From Malania oleifera (lineage: Eukaryota; Streptophyta; Magnoliopsida; Santalales; Ximeniaceae), in assembly GCF_029873635.1 (NCBI RefSeq), contig NC_080428.1, positions 63,731,957 to 63,795,956 of the forward strand: a stretch of DNA of 64,000 bases, read 5' to 3'. Under the pieces are notes generated by a model. It did not search any database and was not told the DNA's origin. It saw nothing but the letters and a program-made list of their open reading frames with translations. Shown in pieces: positions 13,001-23,374 of this stretch (position 1 is the first letter of the stretch; every line of letters starts with the position of its first letter). Made by a program: the position numbers and the translations under genes.

Positions 13001-16000
13001 TGGAGGAACAAGTATGTGGTCGAGGCCAATAAGGATCATCTATGCTGCGGATGGATCCGAATAGGGTCAAGATATGAGAAATAGGATTGGTTCGGAGGCA
13101 CGTGGAATACAATCCGACACACATAAGGCGCCAATGGTAAGGTCCACTTGAGCAACTGTTGGGGAATTAGACTTACTCCCATAAAAGAGACGGTTTCCAT
13201 TCAAGGGGAAGCAGTTGAAACTCACAAGTGAGGGGGAGATTGTTGAGAATTTCACTTGTGAATTTATCTCACATTAGAATATTTGAATGGATGATAATAC
13301 TTATATATGTGGTTGAGCCCATAACCCAATGGGCTTAAACTTTTAGGTCAAATTGGTGTTCACACATGTGTATCAAGCCTACCTATGGGCTCCTCCTGTG
13401 CTAACAATAATTAATAAATAAAATCAATTTATATATAATAAAAAAAATTTTAAAAAAATTATAATAATAAAAAATATATAAAAACATAATTTTTAAATAT
13501 CATATACGCCGATTTTAAGTATTAACTAACAAACATAAATAATATATATTAAAAGAATAAGCATGAGCCAAGCCAAATTAAAAATGTCTCAAAGATTCTA
13601 ATTTCAAAGCCAGCTGCAGCCAACACACTGGCAGAGAGAACGAGAGGGTGAGAGGGTCGCGGAAAGAGGCGCGGGACTGCAGAGTGTCGCTGCAGAGAGA
13701 CAATAGCTCTGAAGGGTTCGTCGAAGGAATCGTTGGAGAGAGAGCAGAGGCTATCGTCAAGAAGAAGACACGCCGGAGGCTTCGTCGAGGCTTCGTCGAG
13801 GAGCATAACAGAGGAAGCTTCGTGCGAGAGAGGTAGGATAGGGCTTTCGATGCATTATGGATTCTGCCCTGTTTAATTTATGTTATAAATTAAGAATCCT
13901 GAAAGGCAAACACTTGGAATTTGAGGCGTAAAAAGGCGAGATTTTTCACATGAGGCGTACGCCTTCTCCCCTGAGGCGTACGCCTTTCAGGACTTGCGCA
14001 TTTCAACTAACGCCTTGGGGCGTTTTAGGCCCAAAACACATCAAGGCACGCCTCAAAATCGCCTTTTAAAACACTGATACACACACACACACACACACAG
14101 GAGGTAATTTTAATTTTCCATCTTCAATAGTTCACTATGCTCTGACAATTGTTCACAATTATTCTTCCCTGGCTTATAATTGGTCTTTCCAAATCAAGGT
14201 GTAGCAAATATGCCAATCTGTCACAATCTACATCTATCAACCTCTTCATTGCATTAAATAATTTGAAGAAAAAAAGACGTCTAATACATGTCTCAAGTAT
14301 CACTTAATAAAATTCTAATCAGCCCTTTTTCCTTTTTGGATAGAAAATCAGCCCTAAAAAAATTGTTTTCATTAAAAAGATTTAAAAAAAAAATATCTTT
14401 CCATGCATACAGAAATCACCAATCAAAGCCACAAGTCCGATAACACTTAGGAACATATGTTGTTCACAAGAGTGGAGAATTTTAAATACATTGAAATGTC
14501 TTCTTTACATGTTAACACTTCTATAAATATTGATAGTCACAGCCACCCATAACCTAGTAATTTATAATATTACTGTCATCTGTGCTAATTTCAAAAATTG
14601 ACAGATTAATTAGAATATTTGAGAGTTCCTGACACAAAAGTTTAAGCTAAAAAGAAAAAATATGCCTAAAAAACAAATGAAACATAAAATAAAACATAAT
14701 TAAATCAAAATAATTTCAGACAGATAAGTGTCAATGCAAGAAGAGGCGTGATGACCTATGGGCCTAACTTAAAGTTAAATTGCAGAAAAGGCTTCTATAT
14801 AATTGATCCAAACTCCCAAGTAGCTGGGATTTAAGGCCTTGTTGAAGTGAATAGACTAGAAAAGGGGGCAGTTAACTTTGCTTCTTGCACTGTTCCAGCC
14901 AACAACCCAACAAAAAAGTTCTTCATTTAGAGAAAAAAGCACTTATCCAAGAGAAATTTAACAAATATATCACTATTATCCATAACAGGAACTTGAGGCA
15001 GTTTTCAATTTTGTCATATCAGTCAAGAATTCATTTTTTTCACAGATTCATACTAGAATAAAATTTTTAAGTGATAAAAAATATATTAGAATAAAATTTT
15101 CATACGAGGTGTAAATTAGTAAATTGATAAATCGGTCGATAACTGCATGAATACTTATTTTCCTTGTTTTTTGCATGCTCCTCCACATAACCACCAAAAA
15201 CTTCTGTCATAACTACCAAAAACTGCAAAGTATGCAAATCATGCATGCTGCAGCTAGCAAAACCTTCTTTTTTTTTTTAAAAGAAAAAAAGAGTTAAAAG
15301 GATATTGGATGTTATTTCTAAGCTTTTCAATACTTTAGAATGAGATCAAAGCCTTTCGAACTTTCACCATTACTTTTATATGCATTAACATAAAAGTCTT
15401 TATTTTTCTTAATATTCTTGTAAGGTTGTCTTAATGCGGAAGCACAATAGTACTTTCAATTAAGTTACTCATAACTCCTTTTGGAAAATCCAGCGAGGAC
15501 AGTTGCCCCTAGAGCGTAAAAAAGCCTAGGTCTGCCACTGCACTGTTCATTGATTTGTTCCAATTAAGCAAGAGATAAAAAAGAACAGAAAAATTTGAAC
15601 AAAACAAGCACTAACTCATGACTGACTCTTTCAAAACAGCTTCTTTTGGGTAATGATGTGAAATTTTCTTGAGGATCCATGGTACAATAAATCATAAATA
15701 AACAAATTGGAGCTAGTTATTATTTAAGGAGAGTCATTCTCAGTAAGCATCATAAGTACGAAACTGGCAACAAATTTAAATTTATAACTTAGATTATAAT
15801 GAAACATAAAGGAAGAGAGCAACATAGAGAAATAGCTAATCACTTAGCATCAGAATTATGCATCAAATAATTCATAAGTGGAAAACATGCATTATGCAAC
15901 AACTCTGGCAATACCTTTTTGGTCCCAAACAATACCACACTGAGCACAATGAACCATGTCAAATGACAATGAAGGATATGGTAGCTGTCTTGAGATAAAG

Positions 16001-16508
16001 TTGGCAATCATTGCTGGAAGACCTCTCTCAAGGGCCAGTTGAACTTGGCTACCAGTTAACTCATATGCCGCAATACAAACAGCCATTAACTTCAGGGAAA
16101 CCAAATGAGCTCCAAAGCTACCAAACCCACAACCAATGTCGAGGACATTATGCACCTGTATAGAACAAAAAATAAAAACAGACATAATGCAATAGATCAT
16201 GAAGAACCACACATAGTATGCCAATTAACAGCCTACTAAACCAAAGGGTGCCACAAAAGAACAAGCACAGATAAAATCTACAAGGGAAAAGAAGGGACTT
16301 ACACCAGCTTGAAAAAAATCAGAGTCACTTCCCAACCCTATCATCTCTGCAACTTGGCGAGAATAATCCTTTACACCATCAAAGATCAACCCATCCTCAG
16401 AATGAAATGCAATTTGATTCTCTTCTAGTAGCATTAACCTAAAGATTTTGTAGAAAGAGAAGCAAAATATATAAATACGTAATAATATATACAAGTAGGT
16501 AATAATTT

Positions 16509-16542
<34 letters not shown>

Positions 16543-16568
16543 CCCCCCCCCCCCACCATAAACATACA

Positions 16569-16606
<38 letters not shown>

Positions 16607-17215
16607 AAGATGTCAAAATTGTGACCAAACGAGCAAATGAGGTCAATTAAACAGGTTTCTACTTTCACAGCACAAAAGGCAGCTTGTATAGAGAAAAAGG
16701 TACCTTTTTGTCATGCTTCCAGAAGAAAGAAACTGATCTTTGGTTATTTTCACATTATTACTCCATATAACATCCCTACCAGCTGGCCATCTGAGAGGGA
16801 TCTTATAATCCTTAGGAGGTCGAACCAAACAGCGCTGCCCTTCCCATGACATGTCACAGTGACGATCAAACTCCTCCCCCTCCTTAAACCCAGCTAACAA
16901 GTTTGCAGACACATTGTAGCACGGTACATGGTTTTCTCTCTCTTTGCCACAAAAGCTAAGCTCCCTTTGCCGACCAGCTCCTAATGAGAGAGTCCTCAGC
17001 TCCAAATAATCAACTGCTGCCTGCTCCTTTAGCCTTCTATAATTTGTATAAATGTCTGGTACTGGAGTTGAAGATATAGACACAAAAGCACTTGATGAAG
17101 ATGATCCCAAGACGGCTATTAATGCAAGAACACTAACAAGGCAGAGGAGTAACCAATTGAGGGGCGGTCTAGGGCCAAAAATAACAGATAATTTCTTAAA
17201 CCAAGAGTTTCTCAT
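7084..17215 (-). CDS. PMT5: PMT4/PMT5-type (QUASIMODO2-like) methyltransferase, eight coding exons
   Basis: Golgi type II membrane methyltransferase of the DUF248 family, SAM-dependent; relatives act on wall pectin (QUA2) and in vascular development (QUL1/QUL2). Exons (minus): 17215-16704, 16438-16303, 16155-15915, 10257-10044, 9860-9703, 9535-9232, 7782-7650, 7233-7084; 1848 nt, 615 residues, close to the roughly 600 usual. The start is the ATG of [10 protein letters not shown], the conserved family N-terminus. Membrane helix about residues 19-36 ([18 protein letters not shown]). SAM motif [13 protein letters not shown], opens exon 3 (about residue 220). [17 protein letters not shown] is in exon 4, [16 protein letters not shown] in exon 6, [11 protein letters not shown] ends exon 7, and the C-terminus is [14 protein letters not shown]. 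All splice sites are GT-AG except the exon 5 donor: the frame needs a break after 9703, where the site reads ATG|GAAAGT. The nearest GT, four bases on, shifts the frame. Intron 3 (5.7 kb) holds transposons. PMT4 and PMT5 are not separable by eye. Confidence 0.88.
10258..11081 (-). other. left part of methyltransferase intron 3, no gene seen
   Basis: AT-rich intron sequence between exon 4 and the RTE LINE insertion. A T-rich run lies near 10946-10961. Nothing coding is recognised. Confidence 0.6.
11095..12433 (-). mobile_element. RTE-clade LINE, 5'-truncated, with 13-bp target duplication
   Basis: Non-LTR retrotransposon in the sense orientation within intron 3. The 3' end (minus) has the PTGGG-type RTE tail, reading on the plus strand as AATCAAGCCTTAAGTCCCAC near 11114, then ends in a (TTG)n tail at 11096-11111. 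Reverse-transcriptase C-terminal blocks are visible at 11905-11513: [55 protein letters not shown]. Further degraded RT sequence extends to about 12400, with stops and frameshifts in it. The 13-base sequence AAATTTGAATGTA flanks the element perfectly at 11082-11094 and 12434-12446. It is a dead, 5'-truncated copy of 1.34 kb. Confidence 0.9.
12631..14076. mobile_element. hAT-like non-autonomous DNA transposon, interrupted by a TRIM
   Basis: Terminal inverted repeats: CAGTGTTTTAAAAGGCG at 12631-12647 and its exact complement ending at 14076. The flanking 8-mers CTACACAC (12623-12630) and ATACACAC (14077-14084) match at 7 of 8 bases, the duplication size of hAT elements. No transposase is visible. 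A GC-rich block (13610-13840) and GGCGTACGCC-type subterminal repeats near 13925-13990 are part of it. A 669-bp TRIM plus its 5-bp duplication sits inside, so the element itself is about 0.77 kb. It lies in methyltransferase intron 3. The AC-rich right flank makes the 8-mer match somewhat weaker evidence. Confidence 0.82.
12738..13406 (+). mobile_element. TRIM (terminal-repeat retrotransposon in miniature), fossil
   Basis: Noncoding LTR element of 669 bp. LTRs lie at 12738-12904 (167 bp) and 13241-13406 (166 bp); both start TGTTGAGAATTTCACTTGTG and end GCTAACA. Just inside the left LTR, AGTATCAGAGCC (from 12908) matches a tRNA-Met primer site with about one mismatch. A purine tract, GTGAGGGGGAGAT, precedes the right LTR (13228-13240). 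The target duplication ATAAT is perfect (12733-12737, 13407-13411). The LTRs agree at very roughly 80-85 percent by eye, so the insertion is old. It is nested in the hAT-like element and has no protein capacity. Confidence 0.9.
14077..15914 (-). other. right part of methyltransferase intron 3, no gene seen
   Basis: AT-rich intron sequence. It starts with a (AC)n run of about 20 bases at 14080-14099 and is otherwise featureless to the eye. Confidence 0.55.
16509..16602. repeat. compound microsatellite (CT)n-(C)n-(CA)n in intron 1
   Basis: Within methyltransferase intron 1 (16703-16439): CT repeats at 16509-16541, a C run at 16542-16553 and CA repeats at 16570-16602. Likely length-variable between individuals. 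No function is inferred. Confidence 0.9.
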
Positions 17216-18100
17216 GTCCAAAATCTTCAATTTACTCATGAAATCGAGTAAAAACAACCTATTTCTTCAACCCCTACAAAACCCCAAAAATCATAATCTC
17301 CCTCACATACTATCGCAAATCCAAACAATTCTCACTTGCATTGAAACAACGTCCTTTCGGCTTTGCGGTTGTCCACTTGCAACCAAGTTGTCCCATCAGA
17401 ACTGCATAACTAATAAACACTACAATACAGATTTATCACAGCAGCCCCGAAATCTAGTTAAAACGCAAAAAATTCAGGTCACGATGAATCAATTCAATGC
17501 CAAACTAGGGATCAAAAACCTACTCTTTGGATCACGCAATTTCCAACAATCTAGGCAATTTAAAACTCACAAAAATCCAAAATTTCAAAATCCCACTGCA
17601 ATTTCTCAGAATCCCAAGACAGCAAATTCAAAACAATGGACCAGTGCCAACCCAGCGTCGAAGCAGTCAACCAGATCAGCCTGCAGTAACGCGCCAAAGA
17701 TCCGCAATATTAATGCCGCATAAATTTGCTAAACATGGAATGCATCTAAGTTTCCATTCTTATGATCCACTCGGACAAGCACCCAGATCTCAAAATGGCA
17801 CAAACATAGAAAAGGAAGAAAATTAAAAACCCACCGCACTTCAGATCGAAGTACTCAAAATAAAACCCATATACGATCAATTCCCAGAAACCAAAAACAG
17901 AAACAAAAACACGGAAATGGAAATGGAAACAAATCAGCACTAATTCTAGGGTTTTATAGCGTACCCAGATCGCTAAAACCGCACTAAGATTGAAACTGAA
18001 AAGGGAATTTGACTCGCAAAGAGGTGAGCTTTTGAGTGAGTCGCAGAATTTACGGATTTTCGTTTCTGGGGTTTCTTCCTTGACACGAATCAGAGATCCA
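17216..18100 (-). promoter_or_regulatory. 5' leader and probable leader intron of the methyltransferase gene
   Basis: On the minus strand, a less AT-rich stretch from about 18100 to 17966 ends with GCGATCTGG|GTACGC, a possible donor. The following sequence to 17216 is noncoding and could be a leader intron. Two more in-frame ATGs lie upstream of the chosen start (MFLLDFMSKLKILD before MRNSWF), but family conservation begins at MRNSWF. Transcription start not determined. Confidence 0.35.
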
Positions 18101-21100
18101 AAAGCTCGAGGCTCATCATTTTTTCTGCTCCTCTTTCTTATACTAATGGTTTCAAATTACAAACATTACGTAAGAATTTATGTATTTGCTATTTAATATT
18201 ATTATTTGGGTACATTCGTTTTATACGCTCAACCCGAAACCGGAAATAACCCGAGGAGAGATAGTCTGCCCGCCAGTGATGACTTCGGAGTGACAGCCCT
18301 AATCAAGGTTGACGGTGACAGCTTTGAAAAAAAAAGCGGCTGTGATTTATTTGTCTTTATTTATAAATTAATACGTGATAAGGAAATTTTGGACAAATGT
18401 GAAGTCCGGATCAAACACTATCGTCCGCAGCGCATATTCGTGATTTATCTTCTATGTGTTGGCTGAAGGCACAGCTGGTGTAGGCGTGGGATTAGTTTTG
18501 CTTGCAAGCCATGAAACCGGCATTTAAAAAAAAAACAAAAACTCCGTATTTACACCTTTTGTTTTTAATTAGATAAAAATATTTTATTTTGTCTACTTCA
18601 ATAAAGAAATAAACAAAAAGGAAACCTATAAATGTTGAACATAATCATTAAAATCAAATATAACCAAACTTTGTTCTCTAATGTTTTATTCAATGCACAG
18701 CATTAACTTTTGAAAATAAATTGTCAAATACATATCTTAGTCAATAATAATAATAATAATAATATTTAATATTAAAATTATCTAAAGTCTATTAGCATTT
18801 GATTTGTAGATAATATAATTTTTGTTATCAAAAATGGCAAAATTAATAAATTTCAATTATACATTTTAATTATTTATATTTATGAGACTGTGTGTAATAC
18901 TGGATTGACACTAGTTGCTCGCAGTTATGTTGTCAGTGTATTTGGAAGACTTTAGATTTGAATTTTTGATTCAATTTTATGTTACATTTTATTCAAATCA
19001 AATATAAGACCTCTACAAACATAAGAGTTATTTAAATTATAAGACCTCGTTAATTAAATCAAATATTTAGATAGGATTGTTTAAGGAGCCATTTAACTCA
19101 ACTTCACGTTACATAAACTACCAAAAAATAGTCTTTTCAAGCAATATTTGGATACGCCAAGATCATTTATTATTTATAAAAATAAAATAATACGTTTCAT
19201 TATTTTAAGATCTTAACTAAAGAAGATTAAAAGCTTTTTCTTGTTTCAATTAATCAAAAATAGTGATGGAAGGAAGAAGAAGAGTGAAAAACAATGAAGG
19301 GCATCAATGTCATAATCCCTATAAACAAACCCTAGCTATGTCCTATATGCATGCATATGTATGCCTATCAAAATGACTTGACTTTACTAGGCACCGAAAT
19401 TGGCTTATGGCCACACCTATTACCTATACATACGTATCAACACAACAAAGAAATTGCAGTCCATATATGGAGGTACATGATAATTGATCAGTGGGGTCGG
19501 TTGGTCTGCTGCCCCATAATTCACAATGGTCAAATTTCCAACCTCCCCTCAACATTCAACACCTTTCCTTTTCCCTCTCACCTAAAAAAAGAATTCAATC
19601 ATTATCAGCAGATCCAATCACAATTTATTCTAATTTGATTTTTTAAGTGAAATTTTTAATGAGATCTGATTCATCAATTTGATGGATATTATATTATTCA
19701 ATACTATTTGGATATGCAATTCATTTATTGGATCCAAATGATATGCTTGAACTAGTTTTTCAAAGATAGAAAAACAGTAATGTAATTATTTATAGACTTA
19801 ATATAGTTGTTAGTGTATTAAATGCTTATTAAATGGGACTCATTGAATTCCATGTGCATAAATTAAATATATGTTCTTAGATGTGCAATATTCAAAGCAC
19901 CGTTCCAAAAAATGATCAATGCAGTGTAGACTCTCTTCTCTTTTCTTTTTTTTTGAATCTATTGTGGGATAATCCTTAATTTTTGTTTTTACTTGTTGGT
20001 TTTTAAAATTTTTATAATAACCTAATTAATCGTCTAGGGTAAAGGTCAATATGTTGAATCGAGAGTCAACACATGAATTTCAAGAGTGAGCTAGAGATGC
20101 GGCGAGAATCAATCCAATAAGCGTGCTTACATAAATGATGAGCACGTCCTGCTTTTCTAACCTTGGCACCGTAGTGGTGAAAATATTTACGCGTCTAGGT
20201 TGATCTAAAGCAACTATCCGTATAAGTTAAATTAAGACCAGTTTTTAGCTAGTTTTACGATGAAATTGACTTGAATAATTTAATATGCAATGATTTAATT
20301 ACCAAATAATCTTTTAGCAATTGAAAAGTTTCAACAGCTAACTTTTTCCCTTAAATTAATGTTTACTATCACCAACCACATTGTTAAAAATGGGTTAAAA
20401 AAATAATTAGCAATATTTCAAATTTGACAGCCAATGGTCCCCCCCCCCGCCCCCCCCCTTCTATCTTATTTGGTGTAAAGATTCATCACTTTTTATGGAA
20501 TTATATTGAAAAGTAGTTGTACATTTGGTAAGTAGTAAATCAAATGAAAATGAAAAAAATGAAATGAACTTATCACTTAATTTCCGTACCTCATTCAAAT
20601 TTTCATTTCATTCCTTATACATTTCATTCCATAAACAAAAAATGACACAAGCTATATTAGTAAATAGAAAGAAACACTTATATACCACTCAACCACTAAA
20701 ACAATGCAGCTAATTAATAAAATGATCCTAATGCAAGATACTGTAGAAACTTGAGTCTTTTTTCGCACTACAATTGAAAATATACAGCCTGGATGGTTTG
20801 TATATGTATGTTTCAAATAAGAAAATTTGCGTGCAAATATAATATTTTTATATTATTAATGCATAAATAATTTTTTTAGTTACACTATTAATTCAATAAA
20901 ATTTATTGAAAATGCATGCAATTGTGGAGCCTAGAGGCAAGACGATAATTTTTTCATACAACATGAAAATTTGTTTGCCTGAATGGAAAATGGGTCCTTG
21001 CTCCTACCCTATCCTATTATAACTTTATTTTATGAACTCAAGTCTACTTTAATTGAAAGCTGTTCTAAATAGGATTTAGTAGACCCAAATGTGTGCAAAT

Positions 21101-22101
21101 AAAATAAGTTCACTCCTAAATCACTCCAAATCCACTCGATTTACCCTTGAGTTACTTGGCCTTATCCAAACTTGATTAAGATCAAGATGCTAGAGTAAAT
21201 TGATGAGTCAAATTTGAAAATGCAATAGACGACGGCTCACAAAATTAATTGGACTTCTACTAATTACATATATAGTATTGTATTAATTAAACGCATAATC
21301 AAACTCATATTATTTATTACCCAATTATTTTTTATATTTATAAATGATATAATCAAGCTGGAGCTTTAAACTAACTTATCATCTGAGTACTTTATCGACG
21401 ATTTGAGCTTTTGGCTCCTTGAAATTCAATTCACACGACAATAGATCCCAACTAGATTTTGAAGAACTAGCAAGCATTCTAAGTTTGGTGGTTCCTTGGA
21501 TGCCCGCCAGGGGAGAAGGTGTGGCGGGGTGGTTGTGGGTTGGAGAGTTGAACCCACGCAATTGCTTCTCTATGACCCTTATTAAGTGTTTAGAAACCCC
21601 GTGACTTTGAATTTTAGGCCATATTTTCCATGAACCATCTTTACCTCTTTTCTGCAGGTGGACTAATTTAGTAAAGCTGTACATTTATACCTCTCATTTT
21701 GGACAGTCAACCCACTTCATCCCGCTTCTTTCTTTGGCTCCTACACGGGTCAGTTCAAGTTTCAACAAAACTGAGAAGCAAAGGGGTGAGAAATGAACCC
21801 TAGGCAAAACATCAACTTCAGCAGCTTATTTCAGTAGATGGGATACCATCTGTGCAATGGCATTCTAGCATGCGCAAAAAAAGCATACAAGACATTCCTC
21901 ATTTAAGAACAAACTGCTCAAACAGGGGCTTGCCTATTTACCAAAACTCCCTTGTACTATTAATTTAACACCATCCAACTTGATTTCCCCATAGCGATAC
22001 AGATTTCAAAATCAAAACAAATTTTTTAGGTATATGCATTGTTGTCAATTAGGAAGGCACAGCCACTGCAACTTAATTGGTACTCTTTCATCTATGCATC
22101 T
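18101..22101. other. AT-rich intergenic region
   Basis: Four kilobases without a recognised gene. It contains a short TAA repeat near 18749-18763 and a C-rich run at 20440-20458. Open frames here are short and match nothing I recognise. The leftmost part is the probable promoter of the methyltransferase gene and the rightmost the 3' flank of DRL1. Confidence 0.55.
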
Positions 22102-23010
22102 TCAAGCAGTTCCCAGTTCCCTGTTCAAGTAATCCACAAACATTCTTTTTGCACTGTCTGCATCCAAAGGAGGGGGTGGCCCACTCAAGCTTGACTGCCC
22201 AGTCAATTTTATAAAAGTTCGACGCAGCCTACGTAACTCAGGCAGCCCAACTGATCTAGAAATGTTGATTGTTGGCAATCCCTGTCCAAGACATATCCCA
22301 TTCATAGGCCCTCCCATTGATTGGGATTGTGCTTCCACGATAGCATTAGTCACATCTTGTGTAGCTCTATCCATCTCATAAAGAGAATTTGCCCCCGACG
22401 CCAGTATGCTTTGAGTTGCAATTGTAGGCTGTAAAATCTTCACATCCCGTGTTTTTGAGTCCACTTTTTTTGTTAAATACAAGACTGCATCCACAATTGC
22501 TGCTGAAGACTTCTGGATTCCATCCTTATATGGCCATAACTCAAACAAGGGGGAATCCCATCGATTTCTTCTGTCAGGCTTCTCGAACCTTCTTGCCAAG
22601 TCTTCAAATATCTTATCATCATATGCTGCTTCTCCCCCGTCTATGCGAGCTTGGTTCCATTTTTTACAATGCATATCTTCAACATCACAATATAACACAC
22701 AATATCTTATTCCTGCAGCACGAGCCAAACACCATAATTCATATCTGTAGCCCTTGATGCTGTTCAAAGAATCTACTATAATGATATTATCTCTTGACAA
22801 GGACCTATCGACTTCAGATCTGAGCACCCCTCTCAAGTTCTTCTCTGCAGGCATATTGGCATAGCTTTGGTTGCGATCAAGATGAAAGGAAGTTTCATCA
22901 ATAATGCGAACTGTCAGTTTAGATTCAGATTCTCTAACAGCTTCAGCTAGGCAGAGTGCAGCTGTTGACTTCCCACTGCATGGCTGCCCACAAATTACAA
23001 CCAATGCCAT
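22102..23010 (-). CDS. DRL1: KTI12 / DRL1 (ELO4), Elongator-associated ATPase
   Basis: Intronless gene of 302 residues, the same length as Arabidopsis DRL1. KTI12 proteins work with the Elongator complex in modifying wobble uridines of tRNA; in Arabidopsis loss of DRL1/ELO4 disturbs leaf polarity and root growth (known for the family). A P-loop, GQPCSGKS, is at residues 8-15. A Walker B-like strand IIIVDSLN is followed by SIKGYRYELWC. Also present are the conserved HLDRNQSYANMPAEKNLRG and FEKPDRRNRWDSPLFELWP blocks, a DSKTRDVKILQPTIATQ linker, and the tRNA-binding-type C-terminus LPELRRLRRTFIKLTGQ ending DYLNREL. An in-frame ATG seven codons upstream (23031) exists, but conservation starts at MALVVICGQ, so that start is preferred. 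An LTR relic in the same orientation ends about 365 bases upstream. No breaks. Confidence 0.96.
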   Translation of the reverse strand: MALVVICGQPCSGKSTAALCLAEAVRESESKLTVRIIDETSFHLDRNQSYANMPAEKNLRGVLRSEVDRSLSRDNIIIVDSLNSIKGYRYELWCLARAAGIRYCVLYCDVEDMHCKKWNQARIDGGEAAYDDKIFEDLARRFEKPDRRNRWDSPLFELWPYKDGIQKSSAAIVDAVLYLTKKVDSKTRDVKILQPTIATQSILASGANSLYEMDRATQDVTNAIVEAQSQSMGGPMNGICLGQGLPTINISRSVGLPELRRLRRTFIKLTGQSSLSGPPPPLDADSAKRMFVDYLNRELGTA

Positions 23011-23374
23011 TTGCCAAAAATTTGCCTCCAATCAGGTGAAGTAGCTGAGATTTCCAAGTGTTAGAATTCAAAGAAACTGCTTCACTGAGGATCCATATGT
23101 GCATACAAACATGACGAAGTAACAAGATAAACCAATAAATAGCTGCAGAATTAAAAACAACCTAAAGTTACATGACAATCAATTTTTGTCCCTAAAATAA
23201 TTTTGTAGAATTAGGAAAAAATAAAAATACAGTGGTTTCGAGCAAAGTAATAATGTATACAGAATAGCACTAATTCATGGATTTGAAACTCTAGGACAGG
23301 AAAGAGAAGAAAAAATTAAAGAATTGTTTATTTAGCAATTTTCAGGCTATTAGAGAGAGAGAGAAAGAGAGAGG

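Noticed and set aside
13610-13840. GC-rich block as a host exon or captured gene
   Set aside because: Open frames on both strands are low-complexity (Arg/Glu or Ser/Leu), and it sits within a hAT-like element. No protein family is recognised.
17052-17723. 223-codon plus-strand open frame
   Set aside because: It lies antisense to methyltransferase exon 1 and its leader. The residue content has no domain, and the minus-strand reading is clearly the gene.
18206-18466. 86-codon plus-strand open frame
   Set aside because: No recognisable domain, splice context or conserved start. It is treated as chance in the promoter region.
21379-21684. 101-codon minus-strand frame near DRL1
   Set aside because: Not recognised, no partner exons, and base composition typical of intergenic DNA here.
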